A DNA stretch of 64,000 nt. It comes from Lachnospiraceae bacterium (lineage in GTDB: Bacteria; Bacillota; Clostridia; Lachnospirales; Lachnospiraceae). This document shows positions 23,639 through 32,491 of this stretch, in pieces. Location of the stretch: contig JAETRI010000002.1 of assembly GCA_021770245.1 (NCBI GenBank), positions 90,378-154,377 of the forward strand, in the 5' to 3' direction. The notes beneath the pieces were generated by a model. That model saw only the letters and a program-made list of their open reading frames with translations, had not been told where the DNA came from and searched no databases. Position 1 is the stretch's first letter, and each line of letters starts with the position of its first letter. The position numbers and the translations under genes were made by a program.

Positions 23639-25111
23639 ATGGTAATAGATTTTCTAAGGAGCGCATGGAATAAGCTGACGCCCAAAAACAATATCGAGAA
23701 ACAACTGCACGTTTCTATCGCTACTTCCGTAGTCATGGAGCGTGCTATCGAACTTTGGAGCCAGATGTATTGCAACAATCCCCCATGGCGTGGGGGCAAA
23801 GCTGATGTGATTCCACTGAATCTCCCCGCCGCCATAGCGGAGGAAATGGCAAGGCTCATTCTGACGGAGTTCAGTATTGAGGTATCAGGGAGCGCCAGGG
23901 GAGACTATATCAACCAGCAGATAAAGGACAATTTCACCAGTCTTTCAGATCACGTTGAGCTGTACTGCGCTAAAGGCGGCATATGCCTGAAACCATACGT
24001 TTCCGGACAGACTATCAACATAGACTTTACCCAGGCAGACAGGTTTTTCCCTACTGCCTACACCAGCAGCAAAGAAATCACAGGCGGGATATTCGTTGAC
24101 ACGAAACGCCAGGGCGATTATCTGTATACCAGGCTGGAATGTCATTCCCTGGTCGGAACGGACTACACGATCACAAACCATGCGTTCCGTTCCGAAAAGC
24201 TGAATTACCAGATATCGGATGATGATTACATCAGCGCACAACACCCGTTCATGACCGTGGTTCCTCTGTCGGAGGTAGAGGATTGGGCGGGGCTTTCAGA
24301 GGAGCCGGTTACGATTCAGAATGTGGATCACCCGCTCTTTGTGTATATAAAGGTTCCCAGGGCGAATAACATTGATACCTATTCCCCGTTGGGGGCCTCT
24401 GTTTTTTCCAGGGCAATAGAGGTAATCGAGCAGGCAGACCGGCAATTCTCCCGCATACTCTGGGAGTATTTTGCTACAGAGGCGGCAGTCCACGCATCCG
24501 AGGACATATTCGAGACTGACAAGAAAGGAAACGTCATTCTTCCGGAGGGGAAAGAGCGGCTGTACCGTACTTTTGATTTTGACATTAAGGAGGCGGGAAC
24601 CGGCTCATACATGAAAGAGTATGCGCCAACAATCCGGGATAACAGTCTTTTCTCCGGCCTGAATAAGTATTTCCAGCGCATAGAGTTCCTTTGCGGCCTG
24701 TCTTACGGAACCATATCGGACCCGCAGCAGATCGAAAAGACGGCGGAGGAAATCCGCACATCTAAGCAGAGGTCATTCACGGTGGTTTCCCGGATGCAGA
24801 GCGCATGGGATTCCGGGTTTGACCGCCTCATATACGCTATGGACGTTCTCTGTACCCTGTACGGTCTGGCACCGGCTGGCAAATCTGAAAAGGCCGTGAC
24901 CTGGGGTGACGGTGTTCTGGAGGATACCAATTTGGAGTATCAGCGCCGCTGGTCAATGGTCATGGCGGGAAAATACAAGATAGAAAAATTCTATGCCTGG
25001 TATTTTGGATGCACAGAGGATGAAGCGCTTGACCTGATTCCCGATAACGGCGAGTTGATACCGCCAAAGGGCGGGCCCGGTAATCGTGGCAACTATCCAC
25101 CGGAAGAGTAG
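23639..25111 (+). CDS. Phage portal protein
   Basis: A 490-aa protein matching SPP1-like portal architecture: N-terminal helical part, LILTEFSIEVSG, then VELYCAKGGICLKPYVSG, and a C-terminal crown region with RTSKQRSFTVVSRMQ. Portals form a dodecameric ring at one capsid vertex for DNA entry and exit and tail joining. The ATG at 23639 follows AGGAGGCGATAAGCAC and lies 4 bp after the terminase stop. Confidence 0.92.
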   Translation: MVIDFLRSAWNKLTPKNNIEKQLHVSIATSVVMERAIELWSQMYCNNPPWRGGKADVIPLNLPAAIAEEMARLILTEFSIEVSGSARGDYINQQIKDNFTSLSDHVELYCAKGGICLKPYVSGQTINIDFTQADRFFPTAYTSSKEITGGIFVDTKRQGDYLYTRLECHSLVGTDYTITNHAFRSEKLNYQISDDDYISAQHPFMTVVPLSEVEDWAGLSEEPVTIQNVDHPLFVYIKVPRANNIDTYSPLGASVFSRAIEVIEQADRQFSRILWEYFATEAAVHASEDIFETDKKGNVILPEGKERLYRTFDFDIKEAGTGSYMKEYAPTIRDNSLFSGLNKYFQRIEFLCGLSYGTISDPQQIEKTAEEIRTSKQRSFTVVSRMQSAWDSGFDRLIYAMDVLCTLYGLAPAGKSEKAVTWGDGVLEDTNLEYQRRWSMVMAGKYKIEKFYAWYFGCTEDEALDLIPDNGELIPPKGGPGNRGNYPPEE

Positions 25112-25122
25112 GGGGTGCCGAT

Positions 25123-26391
25123 ATGCTGACACCTGAATATCTGGAATCATGCGGTGAGAGTACCATTGTGGGAATATACGATATCCTGTCACGGTCAGTT
25201 GTGGAGTGCCTTGCCAAAAGGATAGCAAAGACCGGCAGGGTTACGGCCTCTTCCATGCACCAGATAACGCAGGTTCAGGAGGCCGGAAAACTCATGGACG
25301 AGATAACGGAAGAGGTTGCCCGGATCACTGGCTTTTCCAATGCCTACATCCGGGAGCTCTTCAATGAGGCCGGAGTCAAGTCAATCAATTACGAGAGCGA
25401 CATATGCTCTATGGCTGGCCTGGCTCCTATCGAGCTGAAACAGTCACCGGCCATGATACAGACGCTTGCGGCGGCAGTCCAAAAGACGCAGGGGGATTTG
25501 AGCAATCTCACACTGACAACGGCGTCCACGGCGCAGAACCTATTCTATGAGGCCACGAACCTTGCGTATATGCAGGTGGCCACTGGTACATTTTCATACC
25601 AGGAGGCCATGAGGCAGGCAATCAGGACGGCGGCCATGGACGGCGGCACGGTTCTTTTCCGAAAAGGCCACTCTTCAAAACTGGATGTTGCGGTCCGGAG
25701 GGCTCTGCTGACAGGCGTAAACCAGACAGCAGGCACACTTACGGAAATGTATGCTGATGAAGTGGGGTGCGATTATTACGAGACAACGGCACATGCGGGT
25801 GCCAGGAATACCGGAATTGGATACAACAATCATGAGAGCTGGCAAGGCCAGGTCTTTTGCATATCCGGAAAGGATAAGCGCTACCGCCAGTTTGTTGACG
25901 CCACCGGGTACGGCCAGGGCGGGGGATTGTGCGGCTGGAATTGCAGGCACAGTTTCCACATGTTCTTTCCTGGACTGTCAAAACCTGCATACAGTCAAGC
26001 CGTCCTGGACGGGTACGCGAAGAGGTTACACACCTACAAGACGGCGGACGGAGATGAAATCACCCTGACGGAGTATGAATGTACCCAGAAACAGAGGGAG
26101 TATGAGAGGAAAATCAGGGCGTCCAAAACCCTGTTAGCTGGATATGACGCTGCGGCAAAGGCGGCTCCAAATGCCACGCTTGAAAATGCCATGAAAGAGG
26201 ATTTTTCCTCCGAGAGCGTCAATCTGAAACGCATAGAGGCAGAAATGAAAGACTTTTGCAGGCAGACCGGCCGGGCGGTCGATTCGGCCCGGACACAGGT
26301 ATACGCCGTCAAAGACCAGGACGGCAAGATCATTAACTTTGGGAGGTCTACAAGCCAAAAGGCAGTATGGGCCAACCGGAAAGCGAGGTAA
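25123..26391 (+). CDS. Phage minor capsid protein (portal-associated)
   Basis: A 422-aa protein with helical N-terminal half and the characteristic C-terminal part: AHAGARNTGIGYNNHESWQG, then GGGLCGWNCRHSFHMFFPG with conserved Cys/His. Proteins of this type (minor capsid 2 / SPP1 gp7-like relatives) attach to the portal and may assist DNA release. It follows the portal gene by 11 bp. Confidence 0.88.
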   Translation: MLTPEYLESCGESTIVGIYDILSRSVVECLAKRIAKTGRVTASSMHQITQVQEAGKLMDEITEEVARITGFSNAYIRELFNEAGVKSINYESDICSMAGLAPIELKQSPAMIQTLAAAVQKTQGDLSNLTLTTASTAQNLFYEATNLAYMQVATGTFSYQEAMRQAIRTAAMDGGTVLFRKGHSSKLDVAVRRALLTGVNQTAGTLTEMYADEVGCDYYETTAHAGARNTGIGYNNHESWQGQVFCISGKDKRYRQFVDATGYGQGGGLCGWNCRHSFHMFFPGLSKPAYSQAVLDGYAKRLHTYKTADGDEITLTEYECTQKQREYERKIRASKTLLAGYDAAAKAAPNATLENAMKEDFSSESVNLKRIEAEMKDFCRQTGRAVDSARTQVYAVKDQDGKIINFGRSTSQKAVWANRKAR

Positions 26392-26704
26392 TCACATGAA
26401 CGGCGGATAGATAGGTGCTGAAACGCCCGTGTATAGAAAACAGAGCTTTATTTATTATTTTATCCTTGCAACCAGAAAAACCCCGTCACGGGGCTATAAC
26501 GGAGCGCAGGGGGTACTTACAACTGAATATGTGAGAGTAAAGAGAGGGCGGCCCTTATTCCATGGGTGCGGCCTCTTTTTATTGCCCTGGAGGAATGGCA
26601 TATAAACTACTCAATTTCCGTTTGTGGGCGGATATATCCCACGATAGCAGAGCCGGAGTGAACCGGAATCTAAACAAAATCAGCGAAGAAAGAGGAGGTA
26701 CACC
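26392..26704. other. Non-coding gap before the scaffold-capsid genes
   Basis: No supported ORF in 313 bp. It has a hairpin CCCCG-TCA-CGGGG (26481-26493) preceded on the plus strand by GAAAAA, and a terminator-like stem at 26541-26580. The final AAGAAAGAGGAGG gives the ribosome-binding site of the scaffold gene. A promoter for capsid genes may lie here but I see no clear -35/-10 pair. Confidence 0.5.
26541..26582 (+). terminator. Probable intrinsic terminator or attenuator
   Basis: AGAGG and CCTCT close an imperfect GC-rich stem followed by TTTTTATT. It would separate the packaging genes from the highly expressed capsid unit. Confidence 0.55.
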
Positions 26705-27475
26705 ATGTACGAATTTTTGAAGAAACTTTTCAAGGAAGTAGACGGCCAGCCGGAGGCGATCACAGCGGAGGAGCTTATCAAGAGGATTCAGGCGGATAGC
26801 AAGCTGAAAATCGTAAACCTGGAGGACGGAGGCTATGTGGCGAAAGAGAAACTTGACGCCAAGATTACCGAGCTCTCCGGGGTGAAGAAACAGCTTGATG
26901 ATGCCAACAAAGAAATCCAGTCCTACAAGGATATGGATATCGAGGGCGTCAAGAAGTCCGCAAAGGAATGGGAAGAGAAGTACAACACCGATACCCAGAA
27001 CCTGAAAGACCAGCTCGCACAACAGGAGCGCTCCCACCAGACAGACCGGTATCTGGATACCGTAGGACTTCGGCCCGGTGCCATGTACCGTGAGTTTGTC
27101 AAGAAAGCCTTTGACGCCAAAGAGTTCAAGCTGGACGGAGAGAAGTTCCTGGGGGCGGATGATTTCATTGCCGAGTTGAAGAAAAACCCGGATTACAAAG
27201 ATGCGTTCATTCAGGACAATCCGGACGGCGGAGCAGGGGATCAGCAGAACCAGGGAGGCTTACCGGCCGGAACGCCCGCAGGGGCTCCCGGAACCATACC
27301 GGCAACAACTCTTCCGGGGCAGGCAACTCCACAGAAACCGTTGCCGCAGTTTGCTACAGGCACAAGCGGCGCAGGATCGGCGGGAGCTCCTGGGGCGGGA
27401 GGCCAGAATCCGTTCATGAATTTCCATTTTACAGATGTGCGGCCCCGTGGCAATTCCGGAGGAACAAACCAGTAA
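26705..27475 (+). CDS. Phage scaffold protein (GP20-like)
   Basis: A 256-aa protein with helical, charged residues 1-110 (ELSGVKKQLDDANKEIQSYK and following coiled coil), then a middle part typical of GP20-type scaffolds (TVGLRPGAMYREFVKKAF, FIAELKKNPDYKD) and a Gly/Pro/Ala-rich tail. Scaffolds guide capsid assembly and then leave. It is immediately upstream of the major capsid gene. Confidence 0.85.
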   Translation: MYEFLKKLFKEVDGQPEAITAEELIKRIQADSKLKIVNLEDGGYVAKEKLDAKITELSGVKKQLDDANKEIQSYKDMDIEGVKKSAKEWEEKYNTDTQNLKDQLAQQERSHQTDRYLDTVGLRPGAMYREFVKKAFDAKEFKLDGEKFLGADDFIAELKKNPDYKDAFIQDNPDGGAGDQQNQGGLPAGTPAGAPGTIPATTLPGQATPQKPLPQFATGTSGAGSAGAPGAGGQNPFMNFHFTDVRPRGNSGGTNQ

Positions 27476-27506
27476 CAACAAAACAACATAAGGAGGATTT
27501 AACACT

Positions 27507-28403
27507 ATGGCAGCTTTAAACTATGCAGTACACTATCAGCAGGCGTTGGAGCAGAATTTCCCGTATGTCCTGTACTTCGGTGCTCTGTACTCTACGCCCA
27601 ACAACGGACGTTTCAAGTGGATCAACGCAAAGACCATTGAGATTCCGTCCATCACAACGACCGGCCGTGTGGATTCCGACAGGGATACCATTCAGACGGC
27701 CTCCCGTAACTATGACAACTCCTGGGAGCCGAAAACGCTGACTAATCAGCGTAAATGGTCTACCCTGGTACACCCTGCGGATGTTGACCAGACTAACCAG
27801 GTGGCGTCTATCCAGAATATCACCCGTGTCTACAATGACGAGCAGAAATTCCCTGAAATGGACTGCTACACCATTTCTAAGATTTTTGCAGACTGGAAAG
27901 AGGCGGGCGAGACGGAATCCACCACGGATTTGACGGAGACCAACATCCTGGAAGAGTTCGACAGCTTTATGCAGGTCATGGATGATGCCAGGGTACCGGC
28001 ATCCGGGAGAATCCTGTATGTGACGCCTGCTATCAGCAAGGTTATCAAGAACGCAAAAGAGATCACCCGGACGCTGAACTTGCAGACCAACAACTCCACC
28101 CTGAAACGTCAGATTTCCCGTATTGACGAGGTTGAGATCGTATCCGTTCCGTCCGAGCTGATGAAAACGAAGTATGACTTCACCCAGGGCTGGAAAGCCA
28201 CCGAGGATGCCCGTCAGATCAGAATGGCGCTCATTCACCCGCTGGCTATCATCACCCCGATTTCCTACCAGTTCTCCCAGCTTGACCCGCCGAGCGCAGG
28301 TTCCGAGGGTAAGTGGGTGTACTTCGAGGAATCCTACGAGGATGTATTCATTCTCAACAAGAAGAAAAAGGCCATTTGCTTTAATGTGCAGGCGGCGGCC
28401 TGA
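27507..28403 (+). CDS. Major capsid protein
   Basis: A 298-aa protein, similar in size to non-cleaved HK97-fold major capsid proteins. It starts with LNYAVHYQQALEQNF and contains IPSITTTGRVD, WSTLVHPADVDQT and ILYVTPAISKVIKNA, all typical of Gram-positive siphovirus capsids. AAGGAGG before the ATG and the hairpin just after the stop fit high expression. Codon use favours GAC/CTG/ACC more than its neighbours, as in highly expressed genes. Confidence 0.92.
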   Translation: MAALNYAVHYQQALEQNFPYVLYFGALYSTPNNGRFKWINAKTIEIPSITTTGRVDSDRDTIQTASRNYDNSWEPKTLTNQRKWSTLVHPADVDQTNQVASIQNITRVYNDEQKFPEMDCYTISKIFADWKEAGETESTTDLTETNILEEFDSFMQVMDDARVPASGRILYVTPAISKVIKNAKEITRTLNLQTNNSTLKRQISRIDEVEIVSVPSELMKTKYDFTQGWKATEDARQIRMALIHPLAIITPISYQFSQLDPPSAGSEGKWVYFEESYEDVFILNKKKKAICFNVQAAA

Positions 28404-28425
28404 TTCTTCCACACCTGTAAACCTG

Positions 28426-28455
28426 GGCTCCTACATGCAATATGCTGTGGGAGCC
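28426..28455 (+). terminator. Hairpin after the capsid gene
   Basis: GGCTCC (28426-28431) and GGAGCC (28450-28455) form a stem with no T-run. It probably stabilises or partly ends the capsid mRNA. Confidence 0.5.
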
Positions 28456-28481
28456 TAATCTGAAAAATGGAGGTAAAAGAT

Positions 28482-28937
28482 ATGTTACTCGCTGAAAAGG
28501 CAAACCGCAGAGTAAGGATCGCTGATGAAAAGAAAGATGAATATATCGGCATGGGCTACACCGTGAAGAACATGGACGGCTCTCTGGTGCAGGCTCCCCA
28601 GGACCACAAGAAGAGGGTACAGGAGCTTGAAGCGGAGCTGAAAAAGACCAGGGAGGACGCAGACCAGCACATTTCCTATCTGACCGGGGAACTGGAAAAG
28701 GCCAAAGGGGAGGCGGAGGCGGCGTCCGGCGCCAGAATGGATCTGGTGAATACCACCAGGGCGGAGAATGAATCTCTGAAAGCTGAAAACTCCGATCTGA
28801 AAGGCAAGCTGGCAGAGGCCAGCGCCTATGCAGAGAACGCAGATAAGAGGATCGCAGAGCTTGAAGCGGAGCTGAAAGCGGCCAAAGCCGCAGAAACGCC
28901 TAAGAAAGAGGCGAAAACGAAGCAGGCAGATAAATAA
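28482..28937 (+). CDS. Coiled-coil phage structural accessory protein
   Basis: A 151-aa, Glu/Lys/Ala-rich protein. After a short N-terminal folded part (VRIADEKKDEYIGMGYTVKN) residues 40-140 form a long coiled coil with the repeated ELEAELKK/ELEAELKA pattern. The ATG at 28482 is used because the ATG at 28467 lies in the ribosome-binding site. Proteins like this often follow the capsid gene; function unknown. Confidence 0.7.
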   Translation: MLLAEKANRRVRIADEKKDEYIGMGYTVKNMDGSLVQAPQDHKKRVQELEAELKKTREDADQHISYLTGELEKAKGEAEAASGARMDLVNTTRAENESLKAENSDLKGKLAEASAYAENADKRIAELEAELKAAKAAETPKKEAKTKQADK

Positions 28938-28955
28938 ACAGGGAGGCGAATAGAA

Positions 28956-29348
28956 ATGCTCCATGAGGCTGTAAAAAGTCCATATGTAGATTATGAGTAT
29001 TACGCCAAAGCCTTTTTAGGCACCGCCATACCTGAACCGTCTTTTCCCGCATTGGAGAAAAAGGCAGAGGCATTTTTGCACCGGATAACCTTTGGCCGGG
29101 TTAAGAGGCTCCCGGAGATTCCCAACGAAGTAAAAGACGCCATTTGTGCAATGGCGGAGTACAACTTCCGTGAGGATAAAAAGACGCCAGGAGTCAGGTC
29201 GGAAAACATAGACGGCTACTCTGTATCTTACGGCGATTCCACCGAAACATCCAGGAGCGCCGAACTATACAGCGTGGCAAAGAATTACCTGTCAGATACC
29301 GGCCTGCTACACAGAGGGAGGTCACGGAAATATGACAACCAATGCTGA
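28956..29348 (+). CDS. Head-tail connector protein
   Basis: A 130-aa helical protein in the position of HK97 gp6/SPP1 gp15-type connectors, with RVKRLPEIPNEVKDAICAMA and a C-terminal segment with SVSYGDSTETSR, a motif common in this family. It would form the ring below the portal. Overlaps the next gene by 17 bp. Confidence 0.8.
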   Translation: MLHEAVKSPYVDYEYYAKAFLGTAIPEPSFPALEKKAEAFLHRITFGRVKRLPEIPNEVKDAICAMAEYNFREDKKTPGVRSENIDGYSVSYGDSTETSRSAELYSVAKNYLSDTGLLHRGRSRKYDNQC

Positions 29349-29754
29349 CATTACCATTTTCAACAAGAGATATGTGCGGGAAGAACGGACGGAAAAGTTT
29401 GTGGCAACGCAGATACGGGGCGTCAGTTTCTATTCCAGGAAAGGCACATCATCCGGGAACCAGGACAGGAATGTTAAGGATACCTACACAATCCGGGTTC
29501 CTGATACTGCCGACACTTCCGGGAAAGCATACGCTGAACAAATGGAATATTCCGGCATGGATGATGAAACATTTCCCGGCTACTGGACTATACAGCGTGG
29601 AGATATCATCATCCGTGGCCTCTGCGATTGTGAGACGGCAACGGAGACGGAGCTGAAACAGAATTACCCGGATGTGATTACCGTGGATAATTTCTCGGAC
29701 AATCGGAGCCGGTGTTCTGAATGTATGAGGCACTGGCGGATAGGTGGCGAATAA
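29332..29754 (+). CDS. Head-closure/connector-region protein
   Basis: A 140-aa beta-rich protein with ITIFNKRYVREERTEKF and GYWTIQRGDIIIRG, typical of small proteins (DUF6751-like) in the second connector position, comparable to SPP1 gp16. The last base of its stop codon is shared with the next start (TAATG). Confidence 0.7.
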   Translation: MTTNADITIFNKRYVREERTEKFVATQIRGVSFYSRKGTSSGNQDRNVKDTYTIRVPDTADTSGKAYAEQMEYSGMDDETFPGYWTIQRGDIIIRGLCDCETATETELKQNYPDVITVDNFSDNRSRCSECMRHWRIGGE

Positions 29755-30143
29755 TGGCTATACAGATCAAGACACCGAGAGGCCAGATTATCCAGACCAC
29801 GACCAGAGGGGGAGAGGTAAGAGCGGAGCTGACCTGGAATCCAAACTTCGCTCCGGCCAGGACGAAGAGGTTTTCGAGGGCGCAGGTATTTGTCGATAGC
29901 GAAGTGCTGCGATATTGCAGCGCCCTTATCCCTTTCCAGACCGGTATGCTGGATAAATCCGGAAAGCTCGGTACAGTAATCGGTAGCGGCCTGGTGCAGT
30001 ATATAGCCCCGTATGCTGCAGAACAGTATTACAACACGGCCACAAGCCGCTCCTATGATGCGAACAGGGGTTCAAAGTGGTTTGAACGCATGAAAGTATC
30101 ATACAAACAGGATATTTTGGCGGGGGCTCAAAAATTGGTGTAG
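29754..30143 (+). CDS. Minor capsid / connector-region protein
   Basis: A 129-aa protein resembling Minor_capsid_2 or HK97 gp10-like proteins, with EVLRYCSALIPFQTGMLDKS and ending KVSYKQDILAGAQKLV, the usual helix. The TAATG overlap gives coupling to the gene before. It probably acts in head-tail joining. Confidence 0.75.
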   Translation: MAIQIKTPRGQIIQTTTRGGEVRAELTWNPNFAPARTKRFSRAQVFVDSEVLRYCSALIPFQTGMLDKSGKLGTVIGSGLVQYIAPYAAEQYYNTATSRSYDANRGSKWFERMKVSYKQDILAGAQKLV

Positions 30144-30155
30144 AAAGGAGTAAAA

Positions 30156-30593
30156 GTGGCAAATTCAATCATTAAGTCGCTGGAAGAATACTTCCTTAAA
30201 TGCGACATGCTGAAAGACGGGTGCCTCCGGGTGGATTTCCTGGGGGAGAAACCGATTGAGTACGCAATAGAGGTATTGCCGTGCGACCCTATCATCAAGA
30301 AGTATACGAATGGTGACAGCGTCCGGCAGTACCTCTTCGCTTTTGGTTCTAAGGAGTTCTACAGCCAGGAACGCCAGCAGAACATTGAGAACAGTGCCTT
30401 TTATGAGAGGTTTTCGGAGTGGGTGGAAACACAGAACGAATCCGGCAATCTCCCGGAACTTCCGGAGGGCATGGAGGCGGAGGAATTGCAGGTCATTTCT
30501 TCCGGGTATCTGCATGGGGAATCAGGAAAACACGCAAGGTACCAGATACAATTAAGGCTGAAATATTTCAAAGAAAAAGTAAAGGAGGCATGA
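30156..30593 (+). CDS. Tail terminator / minor capsid 3-like protein
   Basis: A 145-aa protein starting at GTG behind GAAAGGAG. It has the pattern ILKSL..YF..C near the start, VLPCDPIIKKYTNGDSVRQY, and ends with RYQIQLRLKYFKE, as in tail completion or terminator proteins just before the tail tube gene. The assignment depends mainly on position and size. Confidence 0.7.
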   Translation: MANSIIKSLEEYFLKCDMLKDGCLRVDFLGEKPIEYAIEVLPCDPIIKKYTNGDSVRQYLFAFGSKEFYSQERQQNIENSAFYERFSEWVETQNESGNLPELPEGMEAEELQVISSGYLHGESGKHARYQIQLRLKYFKEKVKEA

Positions 30594-30597
30594 AATT

Positions 30598-31149
30598 ATG
30601 TCAGCAGACAAGAAAGACAGGAGTAGAAACGTGACAAAGCGCCACGAGTTTGCGGACTATCTGAACATCCAGGATACGGAGAATCCGTCTTTCGTGCTCA
30701 TGGGGACCGGCTTTACCACGCTGGATGAAAACCCTGGGGCGCAGACTTCCAAAAAGAAGTACGTCAATGAGGCGGCAAGTTCCTCTTCGATTACCAGCTA
30801 CGAGACCGTATTCCCGTTTGAATCTGACCTTATCATCCAGCAAGAGGCGGTTCTGGCCCTCTACAATGTAGGCCGGAATCACTGTACCGGCTCTGACGCT
30901 GAATTTCAGTATGTGAGGGTGGAGCTGTGGGATAAGGTGCCTGATAAGCAGAATGAGTTTGCCGCAAGGCTTTTCACGGTATCTGCGGAGATCACGAGCA
31001 TCAGCGGAGAAGATGAAATTGCCGTTGCCGGGAACCTGAACGCAGTCGGTGATCCTATCAACGGTACGTTCAACACGGAGACAAAGGTATTCACCCCGCT
31101 TGCGGGCAATACCGAGGCAACCACGCCGGGAGGCGGCGAGACAGTATAG
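30598..31149 (+). CDS. Major tail tube protein
   Basis: A 183-aa protein of the Gram-positive siphovirus tube type: TKRHEFADYLN, a beta-rich core with YVNEAASSSSITSYETVFPF and a loop region ending in a Gly-rich tail. It lies between the tail terminator and tail chaperone genes. A hairpin with T-run follows, as for many abundant structural genes. Confidence 0.83.
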   Translation: MSADKKDRSRNVTKRHEFADYLNIQDTENPSFVLMGTGFTTLDENPGAQTSKKKYVNEAASSSSITSYETVFPFESDLIIQQEAVLALYNVGRNHCTGSDAEFQYVRVELWDKVPDKQNEFAARLFTVSAEITSISGEDEIAVAGNLNAVGDPINGTFNTETKVFTPLAGNTEATTPGGGETV

Positions 31150-31175
31150 GGGGAGTCGTAAAGGCTCCCTTTTCA
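31149..31175 (+). terminator. Partial terminator after tail tube gene
   Basis: GGGAG (31151-31155) pairs with CTCCC (31165-31169) followed by TTTTC. It probably lowers read-through to the less abundant tail genes. Confidence 0.65.
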
Positions 31176-31210
31176 TGTAACCAGAGTTTAATCAACAGGA
31201 GGAATGATAT

Positions 31211-31648
31211 ATGAATATTTTTGGCGTAGAGCTTGAATACGATTTTTTTGACGCAGATCAGTTGGAAGTATACGAGCGGGAAAATGCGAAAGTGGCAGAG
31301 GATATCAAGGAGCCCACGCAGTACGAGGGCAAGAGCACCGCTGACGCTCTCCGGATTCAGTGCCAGATCGTGGATAATTTCTTTGATGCCGTGTTTGGCT
31401 CCGGCACTGCCCAGAAGATTTTCAAAGGAAAGGCGAATATCCGTGACCATATGGAGGCTTTCGGTATCGTGGCCCAGGGTGCCATGAGTGCCAGGGAAGA
31501 GCTTGATAAGATCGAGGATAAATACACCCCCAACCGGGCAGAGAGACGCCAGACGGAAAGAGATAACCGTCAGGCACAGAAACAGGGCTCCCGGAATTAC
31601 CAGCATTACGCCGCAGGCAGTAAGAACGGAAAGAAACACAGACATTGA
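31211..31648 (+). CDS. Tail assembly chaperone, first component (DUF6673-like)
   Basis: A 145-aa protein with acidic helical N-terminus, the middle CQIVDNFFDAVFGSGTAQKI and a basic C-terminal tail (AERRQTERDNRQAQK). Proteins like this precede Gp15 and the tape measure gene and act as assembly chaperones. The stop overlaps the next TTG start. Confidence 0.8.
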   Translation: MNIFGVELEYDFFDADQLEVYERENAKVAEDIKEPTQYEGKSTADALRIQCQIVDNFFDAVFGSGTAQKIFKGKANIRDHMEAFGIVAQGAMSAREELDKIEDKYTPNRAERRQTERDNRQAQKQGSRNYQHYAAGSKNGKKHRH

Positions 31649-32250
31649 ATATCCTGATTGACGATATTGATTACCCCGACCAGGCGGAAGTGAACGGGAA
31701 GAGGTACGAAATCCGGACAAATTTCCGAAACTCTATCCTCTTCGAGCTGATGATGCAGGATAACAGCCTAAGCTCCAAAGAAAAGGTGAGAAAAGGTCTG
31801 GCCCTGTATTATCCGGTGATTCCAGGTGATTTAAGTGCGGCCGTTGATACCGCTTTGTGGTTTTACCGGTGCGGCAAGGAAGAAACCACAATCCAAAAGC
31901 GCATGGCCGCCAGACGGGGGAAAAGCCCGGTGTACTCTTTTGAGCATGACGCCGGGCTTATATATGCGGCTTTTCTCCGGGCATACCAAATTGACCTCCA
32001 GGATACCCGGTACATGCACTGGTGGAGGTTCCGGTTCCTCTTCAATTCCTTGCCAAAGGATTGCGAGTTTGTCCGGGCTATGGAGTACCGCAGCATAGAT
32101 ATCAATGACAAGATGCCAAAAGAGCAGAAAGACTTCTACAAGAAGATGAAGCGCCTGTATGCGCTGCCCTTGTCAAAAACGGAGGACGATAGGCAGACCG
32201 CCATACAGAACGCACTCTTGAACGGCGGAAATGTGGAAGGGATATTGTAG
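31645..32250 (+). CDS. Bacteriophage Gp15-like tail assembly protein
   Basis: A 201-aa protein of the Gp15 family: ILIDDIDYPDQAEVNGKRYE, NFRNSILFELMMQD, and the WWRFRFLFNSLP signature. It is in the second chaperone position. The only plausible own start is TTG at 31645, overlapping the stop of the previous gene (TTGA); this frame is -1 relative to the first component and is open from 31624, so coupled reinitiation or a -1 frameshift (A-rich stretch at 31630-31636) are both possible. Confidence 0.85.
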   Translation: MNILIDDIDYPDQAEVNGKRYEIRTNFRNSILFELMMQDNSLSSKEKVRKGLALYYPVIPGDLSAAVDTALWFYRCGKEETTIQKRMAARRGKSPVYSFEHDAGLIYAAFLRAYQIDLQDTRYMHWWRFRFLFNSLPKDCEFVRAMEYRSIDINDKMPKEQKDFYKKMKRLYALPLSKTEDDRQTAIQNALLNGGNVEGIL

Positions 32251-32272
32251 GGGGTGACTGGATATTGAAAAG

Positions 32273-32434
32273 ATGAAAAACACCGTCCGGGTGGAGTGCC
32301 CGGAGTGCGGGTATATAATGCCGTTCTGGTATACAGACCAGGCGGAGTGCAAAGGCGTGATGTTACGGTGTAAGGGCCGGAACTGTCACGCTGTTTTTGA
32401 ACTGAAAATAGAAAAAGGAAAGCAGATCAAGTAA
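32273..32434 (+). CDS. Com-like zinc-ribbon small protein
   Basis: A 53-aa protein with five cysteines: CPEC (residues 9-12), C26, and CKGRNC (33-38), a compact zinc-ribbon like the Com/KTR cysteine-rich proteins of phages. In phage Mu, Com is an RNA-binding translational activator of mom. Here it lies between the tail chaperones and tape measure gene. The ATG at 32273 has a GGGGGTG site rather far upstream (about 16 bp), so the start may be a non-ATG codon slightly earlier. Function is not shown. Confidence 0.7.
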   Translation: MKNTVRVECPECGYIMPFWYTDQAECKGVMLRCKGRNCHAVFELKIEKGKQIK

Positions 32435-32491
32435 ATCTGGTAGTGCCATTACGAGCCGAGGATTTCTGACCATGAAAGAGAGGTGAGAACA

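Noticed and set aside
27516..28412. 298-aa antisense ORF over the capsid gene
   Set aside because: Exact shadow of the major capsid gene; no ribosome-binding site and no protein-like motifs.
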